From an uncultured Anaerolineae bacterium (GTDB lineage: Bacteria; Chloroflexota; Anaerolineae; J036; Brachytrichaceae): 64,000 nucleotides of DNA. The stretch is taken from contig CALHLE010000022.1 in the NCBI GenBank assembly GCA_938034415.1, positions 1 through 64,000 of the forward strand. The letters run 5' to 3'. This document shows positions 19,941 through 27,737 of the stretch, piece by piece. Numbering within the stretch: the stretch's first letter is position 1; every line of letters begins with the position of its first letter. The translations under genes and the position numbers were made by a program. The notes under the pieces were generated by a model. That model ran no database searches. It saw nothing but the letters and a program-made list of their open reading frames with translations, and had not been told where the DNA came from.

Positions 19941-20153
19941 TCATCCGGTTGGCTGCGTGGCAGAGACGACTTTCTCCAGCCGTCGCTCGAACTCCCGACG
20001 GGTGAGCAGAACGCGACGGCCGCAGGTGTGACATTTCAGCCCGACATCGGCGCCAACGCGCACTACTGTCCAATCGTAGCCACCACATGGATGGGGTTTG
20101 CGCAACCGTACCACGTCGCCGACCTGGATGGGCGTCACGCGGATAAACGCCAT
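19941..20153 (-). CDS. DUF951-family small zinc-ribbon-like protein
   Basis: [49 protein letters not shown]. Confidence 0.85.
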   Translation of the reverse strand: MAFIRVTPIQVGDVVRLRKPHPCGGYDWTVVRVGADVGLKCHTCGRRVLLTRREFERRLEKVVSATQPTG

Positions 20154-20161
20154 ACATTGCG

Positions 20162-20190
20162 ATTATAGGGTGTGTCGTCCCGGCTATAAT
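20162..20190. promoter_or_regulatory. Divergent promoter pair, ATTATA-N17-TATAAT
   Basis: TATAAT on minus (20167-20162) and plus (20185-20190), each about 10 nt from the divergent start codons. Confidence 0.6.
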
Positions 20191-20200
20191 CGTGGCGTTT

Positions 20201-20869
20201 ATGAACGGCCCCCTTGTCGGCGTCTTCAACGGCTTGACCAATGGAGATGTCGCCCTAGTCCTCTCGCAACTGATCGTCTTGGCGCTGCTGCTCGGCGTCG
20301 CATTTCCCATCCATGAGTTGGCGCATGCACTCACCGCGCGGCAACTTGGAGATGACACCGGCGAACGCCTGGGGCGGATCACGCTCAACCCGCTCGCGCA
20401 CCTCGATCCGTTCGGCAGCTTGCTGTTTGTGTTAACCGGATTTGGCTGGGCGAAGCCCGTTCCGGTGAACCCCTATCGGTTGCGCGGCGATATGCGTACA
20501 TCGTTCGCCGTCGTTGCGTTGGCCGGGCCGATCTCTAACCTGCTGTTGGCTGCGCTGTTCGCGCTGCTCTTTCGCCTAACCTTGTCGTTTGCCGATCGCG
20601 GTTCGTGGTCAACGAACGTGCTGCTTTTCGCCTTCTCCGTCGCCGTGCAGCTCAACATTCTTCTGGCTCTTTTCAATCTAATCCCTATCCCGCCATTGGA
20701 CGGCTCGCGACTGCTCACGGCGCTGCTGCCGAATCAAGGCCAGATGTGGATGGATCAGTTGGAGCGGTATGGATTTATCATATTGATTGCACTTTCGGCG
20801 ACAGGCGTTTTAGGTCAGCTCATTGTGCGACCGGCGACGCTGCTGAGCCGCACGTTGCTTGGGCTGTGA
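20201..20869 (+). CDS. M50 family site-2-type metalloprotease
   Basis: HELAHALTARQLGD (HExxH), NPLAHLDPFGSLLF, NLIPIPPLDGSRLL; ORF track start is GTG 20192, ATG 20201 preferred. Confidence 0.9.
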   Translation: MNGPLVGVFNGLTNGDVALVLSQLIVLALLLGVAFPIHELAHALTARQLGDDTGERLGRITLNPLAHLDPFGSLLFVLTGFGWAKPVPVNPYRLRGDMRTSFAVVALAGPISNLLLAALFALLFRLTLSFADRGSWSTNVLLFAFSVAVQLNILLALFNLIPIPPLDGSRLLTALLPNQGQMWMDQLERYGFIILIALSATGVLGQLIVRPATLLSRTLLGL

Positions 20870-20904
20870 GCGATTGGGTTTAGGCGGAACGTGGGGACTG
20901 CAAG

Positions 20905-21882
20905 ATGAACAAAGCCAAAATTGCCCTGGTCGGTTGTGATTTCGTCGGCATGTCGTTGGGCATGGCCGTCAAGCGCACTCTCAGAGATGTCGAGGTCGTG
21001 GGCCACGATAAGAACCGCGATGCGATGCGCCGGGCCGAAAGCGCTAAAGCCATTGACCGCAGCGAATGGAATCTGCCTCGCGCGTGCGAGGACGCGGCGG
21101 CCGTGTTCATCTGCGCGCCACACGAAGAGTTGGAAGTCACCCTGCGCGCGATTGCGCCCGACCTTGGCCCAAACACAATTGTTGCAACAGTGGGCAGCCC
21201 CAACGTTGCGGCGTTGCGAGTTGCCGAAGGCTTATTGGCCGGCGATGTACCCTTCTTCAGCACGTCGCTGGTCTATCATCCTGACCGAGTGAACGGCGAC
21301 GGCGAACTGCCCGGCGCCGACAGCATTCGCGATGCAATCTGGGCGATTGCGCCGAGCCGCGCTGCCAGCACCCAGATGGTGGATACATTTGTCGCCCTGG
21401 CCAATCAGATGGGCGCGAAGCCCATCTTCGTGGATCCGGCCGAACGCGACGGCATGGCTGTGGCAGTGGATGCGATGCCGGCAATCCTAAGCAGCATGCT
21501 GATGCTTGCCGTGAGCAGCGATGCCGCCTGGCGCGATCGGATGTGGATGGCCGGCGCAGCGTTTGGCCAGGCCGTCAACGGCGCCGAGCGCGCGCCGAGC
21601 TTCTCCGCCGCCCTGGAGGCGCAGCCGGATGTCGTTGTGCATTGGCTGAACCAGGTGATGCTGCAATGTATGGCGCTGCGCGACGCTATCGCCGCGCGCG
21701 ACACAGAAGCGGTTACACACATGCTGACGCAAGCTGAGGAGCGCCGCCAGCAGTGGCTGGCCGATTGGCGCCGGGGCCGGATCGAGGGACATATCCCCAT
21801 CGAGCGAGACTCCGGCGGGTTGCTCAAGGTGTTCCTGGGTGAGCGCATGGCAAGCCGGCTCGCCGGCAACAAGAAACGCTAG
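20905..21882 (+). CDS. Prephenate dehydrogenase-like NAD(P)-binding protein
   Basis: Rossmann-like KIALVGCDFVGMSLGMAVKR; AVFICAPHEELEVTLRAI; FVDPAERDGMAVAVDAMPAILS. Confidence 0.7.
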   Translation: MNKAKIALVGCDFVGMSLGMAVKRTLRDVEVVGHDKNRDAMRRAESAKAIDRSEWNLPRACEDAAAVFICAPHEELEVTLRAIAPDLGPNTIVATVGSPNVAALRVAEGLLAGDVPFFSTSLVYHPDRVNGDGELPGADSIRDAIWAIAPSRAASTQMVDTFVALANQMGAKPIFVDPAERDGMAVAVDAMPAILSSMLMLAVSSDAAWRDRMWMAGAAFGQAVNGAERAPSFSAALEAQPDVVVHWLNQVMLQCMALRDAIAARDTEAVTHMLTQAEERRQQWLADWRRGRIEGHIPIERDSGGLLKVFLGERMASRLAGNKKR

Positions 21883-21966
21883 CGTCGCGCACGCATCAAT
21901 AATCAAGCCGCGCGGCGCCGGCTACGCGATAGCTGCTTCGCCACATCGCAAGAATCATCGCACATC

Positions 21967-23196
21967 ATGCACATACTCAGCCTTGCTCCAACCTCCTTCT
22001 TTGGCGACTACGGTTGTCATGTGCGCATCCTGGAGGAAGCGCGCGCGTTGCAGGCGCTCGGCCATCACGTCACCATCCTCACCTATTACAAGGGCAGTGA
22101 TGTCCCCGGCATTCGCATCGTGCGCACCGCGCCGACGCCCTGGCATCGCCACTATGAGGTCGGATCGTCGCGCCACAAATTTGCCTTTGACGTGCTGCTC
22201 AGCATCCGGCTGTTGCGCGTCCTGAGCCGCAACCGGTTCGACGTGATCCACGCCCACCTGCATGAGGGCGCGCTAATTGCCGGCGTGCTTGCCCGCCCGT
22301 GGCGCATTCCGGTCGTCTTCGACTATCAGGGCAGCCTGACCGATGAGTTGCTGCAACACCGCTTCATCAAGGCGAACTCCACGGCTCATGCGATCTTTCG
22401 GCGTGTCGAACATATGGCCGACCGCATCCCCCATGCCGTCTTAACCAGCACGCGTCATGCGGCGAGCGCGCTGCGCGCGAAACTCGGGGATCGGGTTCCG
22501 GTGCAGGCGCTGCCGGATGGCGTCAATGCGCAGGTCTTTCGCCCGGACGTGATCTCTGCCGAAGAACGCGCTCACTTGCGCGCGCGTTGGGGGATTGCGC
22601 CCGATGAACCGGTGGCCGTCTTTCTCGGCCTTCTGGCGGAACACCAGGGCATTCGGAACTTGATCGCGGCTGCCGCGCGCCTGAAGGCCGAAGGACGACG
22701 CTTGCGCTGGCTGGTGATGGGTTATCCTGGCGTAGAGATGTGGAGGCAGATAGCCGCAGGAGCCGGAACGCTGCCCGAGGTCATCTTTACAGGCCGCGTG
22801 CCGTATGCTGAGGCGCCGCGCATGTTGGCGCTTGGCGATGTGGCCGTCGCCCCTAAGCTGTCGTTGACCGAGGGCAGCGGCAAAATCCTCAACTACATGG
22901 CGATGGCGCTGCCGACGGTGGCCTTCGATACGCCGACGCAGCGCGAATACCTCGGCACGTTGGGCGTATATGCGCCGGTCGGCGATAGCGAAGCGCTGGC
23001 GCGCAGTGTAGCCGATTTGCTCGACCATCCACAGCGTCGGCGGATGTTGGGCGAGCAGTTGCGCCGCGTCGCGGTTCGGCAATTCGGGTGGGATCAAGCT
23101 GCCTTGACCATGACATCGCTTTATTGGCAACTGCTTACCCGCTCGAAGATACACCCGGTGCATAATCGAAAGCATCAAGATGAGACCATCTTATGA
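21967..23196 (+). CDS. Glycosyltransferase family 4
   Basis: N-terminal GDYGCHVRILEEARALQALGHHVTILTY; C-terminal LALGDVAVAPKLSLTEGSGKILNYMAMALPTVAFD. Confidence 0.88.
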   Translation: MHILSLAPTSFFGDYGCHVRILEEARALQALGHHVTILTYYKGSDVPGIRIVRTAPTPWHRHYEVGSSRHKFAFDVLLSIRLLRVLSRNRFDVIHAHLHEGALIAGVLARPWRIPVVFDYQGSLTDELLQHRFIKANSTAHAIFRRVEHMADRIPHAVLTSTRHAASALRAKLGDRVPVQALPDGVNAQVFRPDVISAEERAHLRARWGIAPDEPVAVFLGLLAEHQGIRNLIAAAARLKAEGRRLRWLVMGYPGVEMWRQIAAGAGTLPEVIFTGRVPYAEAPRMLALGDVAVAPKLSLTEGSGKILNYMAMALPTVAFDTPTQREYLGTLGVYAPVGDSEALARSVADLLDHPQRRRMLGEQLRRVAVRQFGWDQAALTMTSLYWQLLTRSKIHPVHNRKHQDETIL

Positions 23197-23990
23197 ACCA
23201 ACTCTTCTCCGACATTGTTGAGATTTGGAAGTATCGGGCGTTGCTGCGGATGCTCGTCGTGCGTGACCTGAAGACGCGCTACCGCAGCTCTTTGCTCGGC
23301 GTCGCATGGTCATTCCTGCAACCGCTGGGAATGATGCTGGTGATGACGTTCGCTTTTGGCATCATCAATCGCGCGCCGCCGACGATTCAGCACTACAATG
23401 TGTTCATCCTGTCGGGGTTGCTGTCTTGGAATTTCTTCTCCGCAGCGGTGACCGGCGCCACCGGCAGCGTCTTGACGAACGCCGCGCTGGTCAAAAAAGT
23501 GTACTTTCCGCGCGCAATCTTGCCGGTGTCGGTAGTGATCTCCAACCTGGTTAATTTTCTGCTGGCGTTGCCGGTGTGGGTGTTTGTGACCGTCCTCTCC
23601 GGCCATCCCATCCCTGCGACGTTGCTGATGCTGCCGTTGGTGATCATCGTTCAGGTTCTGTTCAGCATTGGCGTATCGTTCTTGCTGTCCACGCTCAATG
23701 TGTTTTATCGCGATACGCAGTTCATCCTAGAGCTGAGCATGCTGGCGCTGTTCTTCCTCACGCCGATCTGGTATGACATAGACAACGCGCCGCAACCCGA
23801 GGTCGGCCTATGGGTGCGCCGGCTCAACCCGATGGCGTCTTTGGTCAACATTTACCAGGATTTGATGTACTGGGGCAGGCCGACCGATCTGGACTTCGTC
23901 CTGCGCACGGTCGCTACAGCGGTCGCCGTGTTTCTCGTTGGCTATCTGGTCTTCCGGCGCTTTAGCCCTCGGTTTGGTGAAGAAGTGTGA
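23193..23990 (+). CDS. ABC-2 type polysaccharide/polyol export permease (Wzm/TagG-like)
   Basis: YRALLRMLVVRDLKTRYRSSLLGVAWSFLQPLGMMLVMTFAFG; ATGA overlap with preceding gene. Confidence 0.88.
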   Translation: MNQLFSDIVEIWKYRALLRMLVVRDLKTRYRSSLLGVAWSFLQPLGMMLVMTFAFGIINRAPPTIQHYNVFILSGLLSWNFFSAAVTGATGSVLTNAALVKKVYFPRAILPVSVVISNLVNFLLALPVWVFVTVLSGHPIPATLLMLPLVIIVQVLFSIGVSFLLSTLNVFYRDTQFILELSMLALFFLTPIWYDIDNAPQPEVGLWVRRLNPMASLVNIYQDLMYWGRPTDLDFVLRTVATAVAVFLVGYLVFRRFSPRFGEEV

Positions 23991-24022
23991 GACGCACCGG
24001 CCCTCGAAAAGTGAGGTGATGC

Positions 24023-24862
24023 GTGAGGCCGATTTCGCTTGCGGCGATTCGCCATCTGATTGTTGATATGGATGGCGTGCTTTGGCGCGGCAATCAAGCG
24101 CTGCCGGGCATGTCACGCTTCTTTGAGACGGCGCGCGCTCTGGGGATCCGATTCGTCTTGGCAACCAACAATGCCAGCAAGAGCGGCGAGGAGTATCTCG
24201 CCAAGCTGCGCGGGTTCGGTGTGTCGGTGACACTCGACGAACTGCTCACCTCGCCGCAGGCGACGGCGGCCTATCTAGCCCGGCATGCGCCCGAAGCGCG
24301 CGTGTTCGTCATCGGGGAGCCTGGCCTGGCCGCCGAATTGCGCGCGAAAGGGTTGCAGGTGGTGAACGAGCAACCGGAGCAAGCTACGCACGTGGTCGTC
24401 GGCTGGGACCGCAGGCTGACCTACGATAAGCTGGCCGAGGCATGTTTGCTCATCCGTCGCGGCGCGGTGTTCATCGGCACCAACCCCGATGTGACTTACC
24501 CCAGCGAACGCGGCATTGTGCCTGGCAACGGCGCGACGCTCGCCGCGCTGCGCGTTTCAACGGACGTTGAGCCGCTCATCATCGGCAAGCCGCAGCCAGA
24601 GATGATGCTCCAGGCGATGGCGCGCATGGGCGGCTCGCCGGAGGACACGGCCGTCGTCGGCGACCGGCTGGACACCGACATCCTGGGCGGCCAGAACGCC
24701 GGGCTGACGACGATGCTGGTGCTCAGTGGCGTGACCACGCTCGATGAAGCGCGCAACGGCGCGATTCGCCCCGACTACATCTTCCAAGACATCGGCGCGG
24801 TGGCCGACGCGTTGCAGCAGGCCAACGCAGCTCGATCAGAATCTCCTGCGACACTGGGATAA
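24023..24862 (+). CDS. HAD-IIA family hydrolase (NagD/PGP-like)
   Basis: LIVDMDGVLWRGNQALPG, FVLATNNASKSGEEY, IGKPQPEMM, VVGDRLDTDILGGQNAGLTTMLVLSG. Confidence 0.92.
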   Translation: MRPISLAAIRHLIVDMDGVLWRGNQALPGMSRFFETARALGIRFVLATNNASKSGEEYLAKLRGFGVSVTLDELLTSPQATAAYLARHAPEARVFVIGEPGLAAELRAKGLQVVNEQPEQATHVVVGWDRRLTYDKLAEACLLIRRGAVFIGTNPDVTYPSERGIVPGNGATLAALRVSTDVEPLIIGKPQPEMMLQAMARMGGSPEDTAVVGDRLDTDILGGQNAGLTTMLVLSGVTTLDEARNGAIRPDYIFQDIGAVADALQQANAARSESPATLG

Positions 24863-24933
24863 GCGCGTTGGGTTGAACGTTGGCGGTTGGCAAGCGGATG
24901 CAGCGGGGTTGGGTTCTGGGTTCTGAATGCAAC

Positions 24934-24963
24934 TTGACAAATACGCACGCCTTCGGTTAGGAT
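24934..24963 (+). promoter_or_regulatory. Promoter of tRNA-Phe cluster (TTGACA-N18-TAGGAT)
   Basis: Consensus -35 and near-consensus -10 upstream of the tRNA at 24978. Confidence 0.6.
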
Positions 24964-24977
24964 ACTGACTCGCTCAA

Positions 24978-25050
24978 GCCGATGTAGCTCAGTTGGTAGA
25001 GCACACGACTGAAAATCGTGGGGTCGTCAGTTCGATCCTGACCGTCGGCA
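24978..25050 (+). tRNA. tRNA-Phe (anticodon GAA)
   Basis: GCCGATGTAGCTCAGTTGGTAGAGCACACGACTGAAAATCGTGGGGTCGTCAGTTCGATCCTGACCGTCGGCA cloverleaf. Confidence 0.95.
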
Positions 25051-25080
25051 TCTCCAGTTTGTGCTATAATGCAGGTGCTT

Positions 25081-25153
25081 GCGGGAGTGGCTCAGTTGGT
25101 AGAGCGATTCCTTGCCAAGGAATAGGTCGCGGGTTCAAATCCCGTCTCCCGCT
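25081..25153 (+). tRNA. tRNA-Gly (anticodon GCC)
   Basis: GCGGGAGTGGCTCAGTTGGTAGAGCGATTCCTTGCCAAGGAATAGGTCGCGGGTTCAAATCCCGTCTCCCGCT; TATAAT at 25065-25070. Confidence 0.95.
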
Positions 25154-25162
25154 CTCCGGCGA

Positions 25163-25189
25163 TAGGGGCGACCAAGACGGTCGCCCCTA
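25163..25189. repeat. Intergenic GC-rich hairpin (TAGGGGCGACC-aagac-GGTCGCCCCTA)
   Basis: Perfect 11-bp inverted repeat between two tRNAs. Confidence 0.6.
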
Positions 25190-25197
25190 CTGCGTAA

Positions 25198-25270
25198 GGG
25201 CCTGTGGCGTAGCTGGGAGCGCGCCTCAATCGCACTGAGGAGGTCAGGGGTTCGAATCCCCTCAGGTCCA
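25198..25270 (+). tRNA. tRNA-Ala (anticodon CGC)
   Basis: GGGCCTGTGGCGTAGCTGGGAGCGCGCCTCAATCGCACTGAGGAGGTCAGGGGTTCGAATCCCCTCAGGTCCA; G3:U70 identity pair present. Confidence 0.92.
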
Positions 25271-25291
25271 CTACCAAATGTGCCTTGATGC

Positions 25292-25326
25292 CGAACGGAT
25301 GGCTCTCTCATCCGTTCGATTGTTTT
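25292..25326 (+). terminator. Rho-independent terminator after tRNA cluster
   Basis: 10-bp perfect stem CGAACGGATG-gctctct-CATCCGTTCG followed by ATTGTTTT. Confidence 0.75.
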
Positions 25327-25352
25327 CCCGTTCGTGGATGCCACTCTTCCCC

Positions 25353-26273
25353 ATGCGTTGGATTATTGACACCGACGCCGGCGTGGACGACGCGATCGGC
25401 ATTGGGATGCTGTTTGCGCCGGAGCGCCGATTCGACCAGCATGTCCTGGCGATCACCACCGTTTCCGGCAACGTGCATGTGAGCCAGGTCAACGTCAACG
25501 TGGGCGCCGTGCTCGATGCGCTTGAGGCGGATGTGCCGATCTATGCCGGATGCGACCGGCCGATGATTGAGCCGCGCGTCCACGCCGAGGAGTTCCACGG
25601 CGCCGATGGCTTAGGCGGCGCTGGACTAGCCAAGACGACGCGCCTGCCGGCAGGTGAGCATGCCGCAGTGGCCATCATCCGGTTGGCGCGACAACACGCG
25701 GGCGAACTGGGGCTGATCGCGCTCGGCCCGCTGACGAACATCGCCCTGGCGTGTAACCTTGACCCTGCGCTGCCCGACCGCGTCGCGAAGCTGGTCATCA
25801 TGGGTTGCGCCTGGCAAGCGCGCGGCAATCAGACTTCGGCGGCCGAGTTCAACATTGCCGCCGACCCTGAATCGGCGCATGTGGTTTTCGAGCGTTTCCC
25901 TAACGTGATCGTGTTGCCCTGGGAAGTTTCGCTCGAGCAGATGATGCCGTTCGAGGTGTTCGAGCGGATTCGCGCCGGCGCATCGTCGCGGGCGCGCTTT
26001 TTCGCCGCGATGACGCGCGTCGCCTACGACTGGCGCGACCGCTTCGGCTTCGCCGGCGTGCCGCTGCCCGACCCGCTGGCAGTAGCCGTTGCGCTCGATG
26101 AAGGGGTCATTGCGCGCGAGTTGCGAGCACGAATGAAGATTGACATCGGTCATTCTATCGGCCGGGCGCTGTCGTCGCTGGATTACCGTCATCCACAGCC
26201 CAACGCGCGCGTCGTCGTGGCCGTGAATGCCGACCGAGCTTGGCAGATGATTGAACAAGCATGGACGCAATGA
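25353..26273 (+). CDS. Nucleoside hydrolase (inosine-uridine preferring type)
   Basis: WIIDTDAGVDDAIGIGML, ITTVSGNVHVSQVNVNVGAVLDAL, GPLTNIALA, AEFNIAADPESAHVVFE. Confidence 0.93.
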   Translation: MRWIIDTDAGVDDAIGIGMLFAPERRFDQHVLAITTVSGNVHVSQVNVNVGAVLDALEADVPIYAGCDRPMIEPRVHAEEFHGADGLGGAGLAKTTRLPAGEHAAVAIIRLARQHAGELGLIALGPLTNIALACNLDPALPDRVAKLVIMGCAWQARGNQTSAAEFNIAADPESAHVVFERFPNVIVLPWEVSLEQMMPFEVFERIRAGASSRARFFAAMTRVAYDWRDRFGFAGVPLPDPLAVAVALDEGVIARELRARMKIDIGHSIGRALSSLDYRHPQPNARVVVAVNADRAWQMIEQAWTQ

Positions 26274-26489
26274 GGATGCCGCTGCTTGCCGATGGCGCGC
26301 TGACGATAGACGCGCATGGCCAGCATACCTACGCGCCCATGAAGCTCTTTTGCGGCCCGGCAGAGGGATATTCGCTGCTCACCGTGGTTCAACGACATCC
26401 GCTTTTGCCGAGTTGCAGGCGCGACGCGCGCGACTAAAATCACAAAGCAATTGTTCCCCAAATTCATACATCCAAAGGAGGAGAAGACT

Positions 26490-27629
26490 GTGAACAAGAG
26501 AACCAGCGCCCTTTTTAGCTTCACTGTGGCAGCCAGCCTGGTGCTTGCTGCGTGCGCGCCGGCGGCTCCTGCTGCTCCTGCTGCGCCGGCAGCGACTCAG
26601 GCTCCGGTGGCCGAAACGCCTATGGCCGGCGCAAAGAAGCGCGTCAAGCTCGTGCTGAATGGCACGCTGGGCGACAAGTCGTTCTTCGACAGCGCCCAGC
26701 GCGGCATGGAGATGATCAAGAGCGAGCTGGGCTACGAGGTGAGGACGATCGAGCTGGGCTATGACCGCAACAAGTGGGAGCCTGGGCTTGAGGATGCGGC
26801 GGCTGCAGATGATTACGACATCCTGATTGCCGGCACCTTCGACATGAGCGCCTACATCAGCCGCATCGCGCCGCAGCATCCCGACAAAAAGTTCTGGATG
26901 TTCGACGCGGGGCCGGATTACGAGGGCAAAGAGGGTGGCTGCAGCAACAAGTGCGAGAACGTCTACACCGTCCTCTTCCGGCAGAACGAAGGGTCGTATT
27001 TGTTGGGCGTGCTGGTCGGCGAGTTGCTCAAGGAGGGCAAGCTGCCGGGCGCCGAGGGCCGCACGAAGGTCGGCATCGTCGGCGGTGCGGACTTCCCGGT
27101 GATCAACGACTTCATCGTAGGCTTCAAGCAGGGCTTCGCCGAGTCCGGCCTCGATCCCGAAGCGAACGTGCTTGTGCAATACGTGGGCGGCGATAGCCCG
27201 TTCAATAATCCCGCCAAGGGCAAGGAGATCGCCAGCTCGATGTATGACCAGGGCGCGGCCATTGTGTGGGGCGTCGCCGGCAACTCCGGCAACGGCGTGT
27301 TCGAGGCAGCGGTCGAGAAGAAGCTCTACGCGCTCGGCGTGGACAGCGACCAGTACCAAACGATTGCCGACCCTGCGCAGAAGGCGACGATCATCACTTC
27401 GATGCTGAAGAATGTGGATCAGGGCCTGCTGCGCGCGGCCAAGCTGGACGCCGAGGGCAAGCTGGTCTATGGCGCGCCGGAGAGCGTCGGCGTGGCCGCA
27501 GATGCAGTGGGCATCGCCGATAACGAGAACTACCAGAAGTTCGTCTCCAAAGAAATCCAGGAGAAAGTGAAAGCGGCGTACGAGCGGGTGGCCAGCGGCG
27601 CCGTGAAGGTGGATTCGGCGTTCAAGTGA
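26490..27629 (+). CDS. BMP-family ABC substrate-binding lipoprotein (nucleoside-type)
   Basis: AAAGGAGG upstream of GTG start; LVLAACAPA lipobox; LGDKSFFDSAQRGMEMIKSELGYEV; IVGGADFPVINDFIVGFKQGF. Confidence 0.92.
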   Translation: MNKRTSALFSFTVAASLVLAACAPAAPAAPAAPAATQAPVAETPMAGAKKRVKLVLNGTLGDKSFFDSAQRGMEMIKSELGYEVRTIELGYDRNKWEPGLEDAAAADDYDILIAGTFDMSAYISRIAPQHPDKKFWMFDAGPDYEGKEGGCSNKCENVYTVLFRQNEGSYLLGVLVGELLKEGKLPGAEGRTKVGIVGGADFPVINDFIVGFKQGFAESGLDPEANVLVQYVGGDSPFNNPAKGKEIASSMYDQGAAIVWGVAGNSGNGVFEAAVEKKLYALGVDSDQYQTIADPAQKATIITSMLKNVDQGLLRAAKLDAEGKLVYGAPESVGVAADAVGIADNENYQKFVSKEIQEKVKAAYERVASGAVKVDSAFK

Positions 27630-27737
27630 GTCGCCGCCCGGCGCGTTTGACGAGCGGGCGCGTGGCAGGTTAAATCCCGTCGCGCGCCCTTTTCGTTCGC
27701 GCCCAGCCCCGAGACCCCGCCGCGAGGAGGTTGAGCC

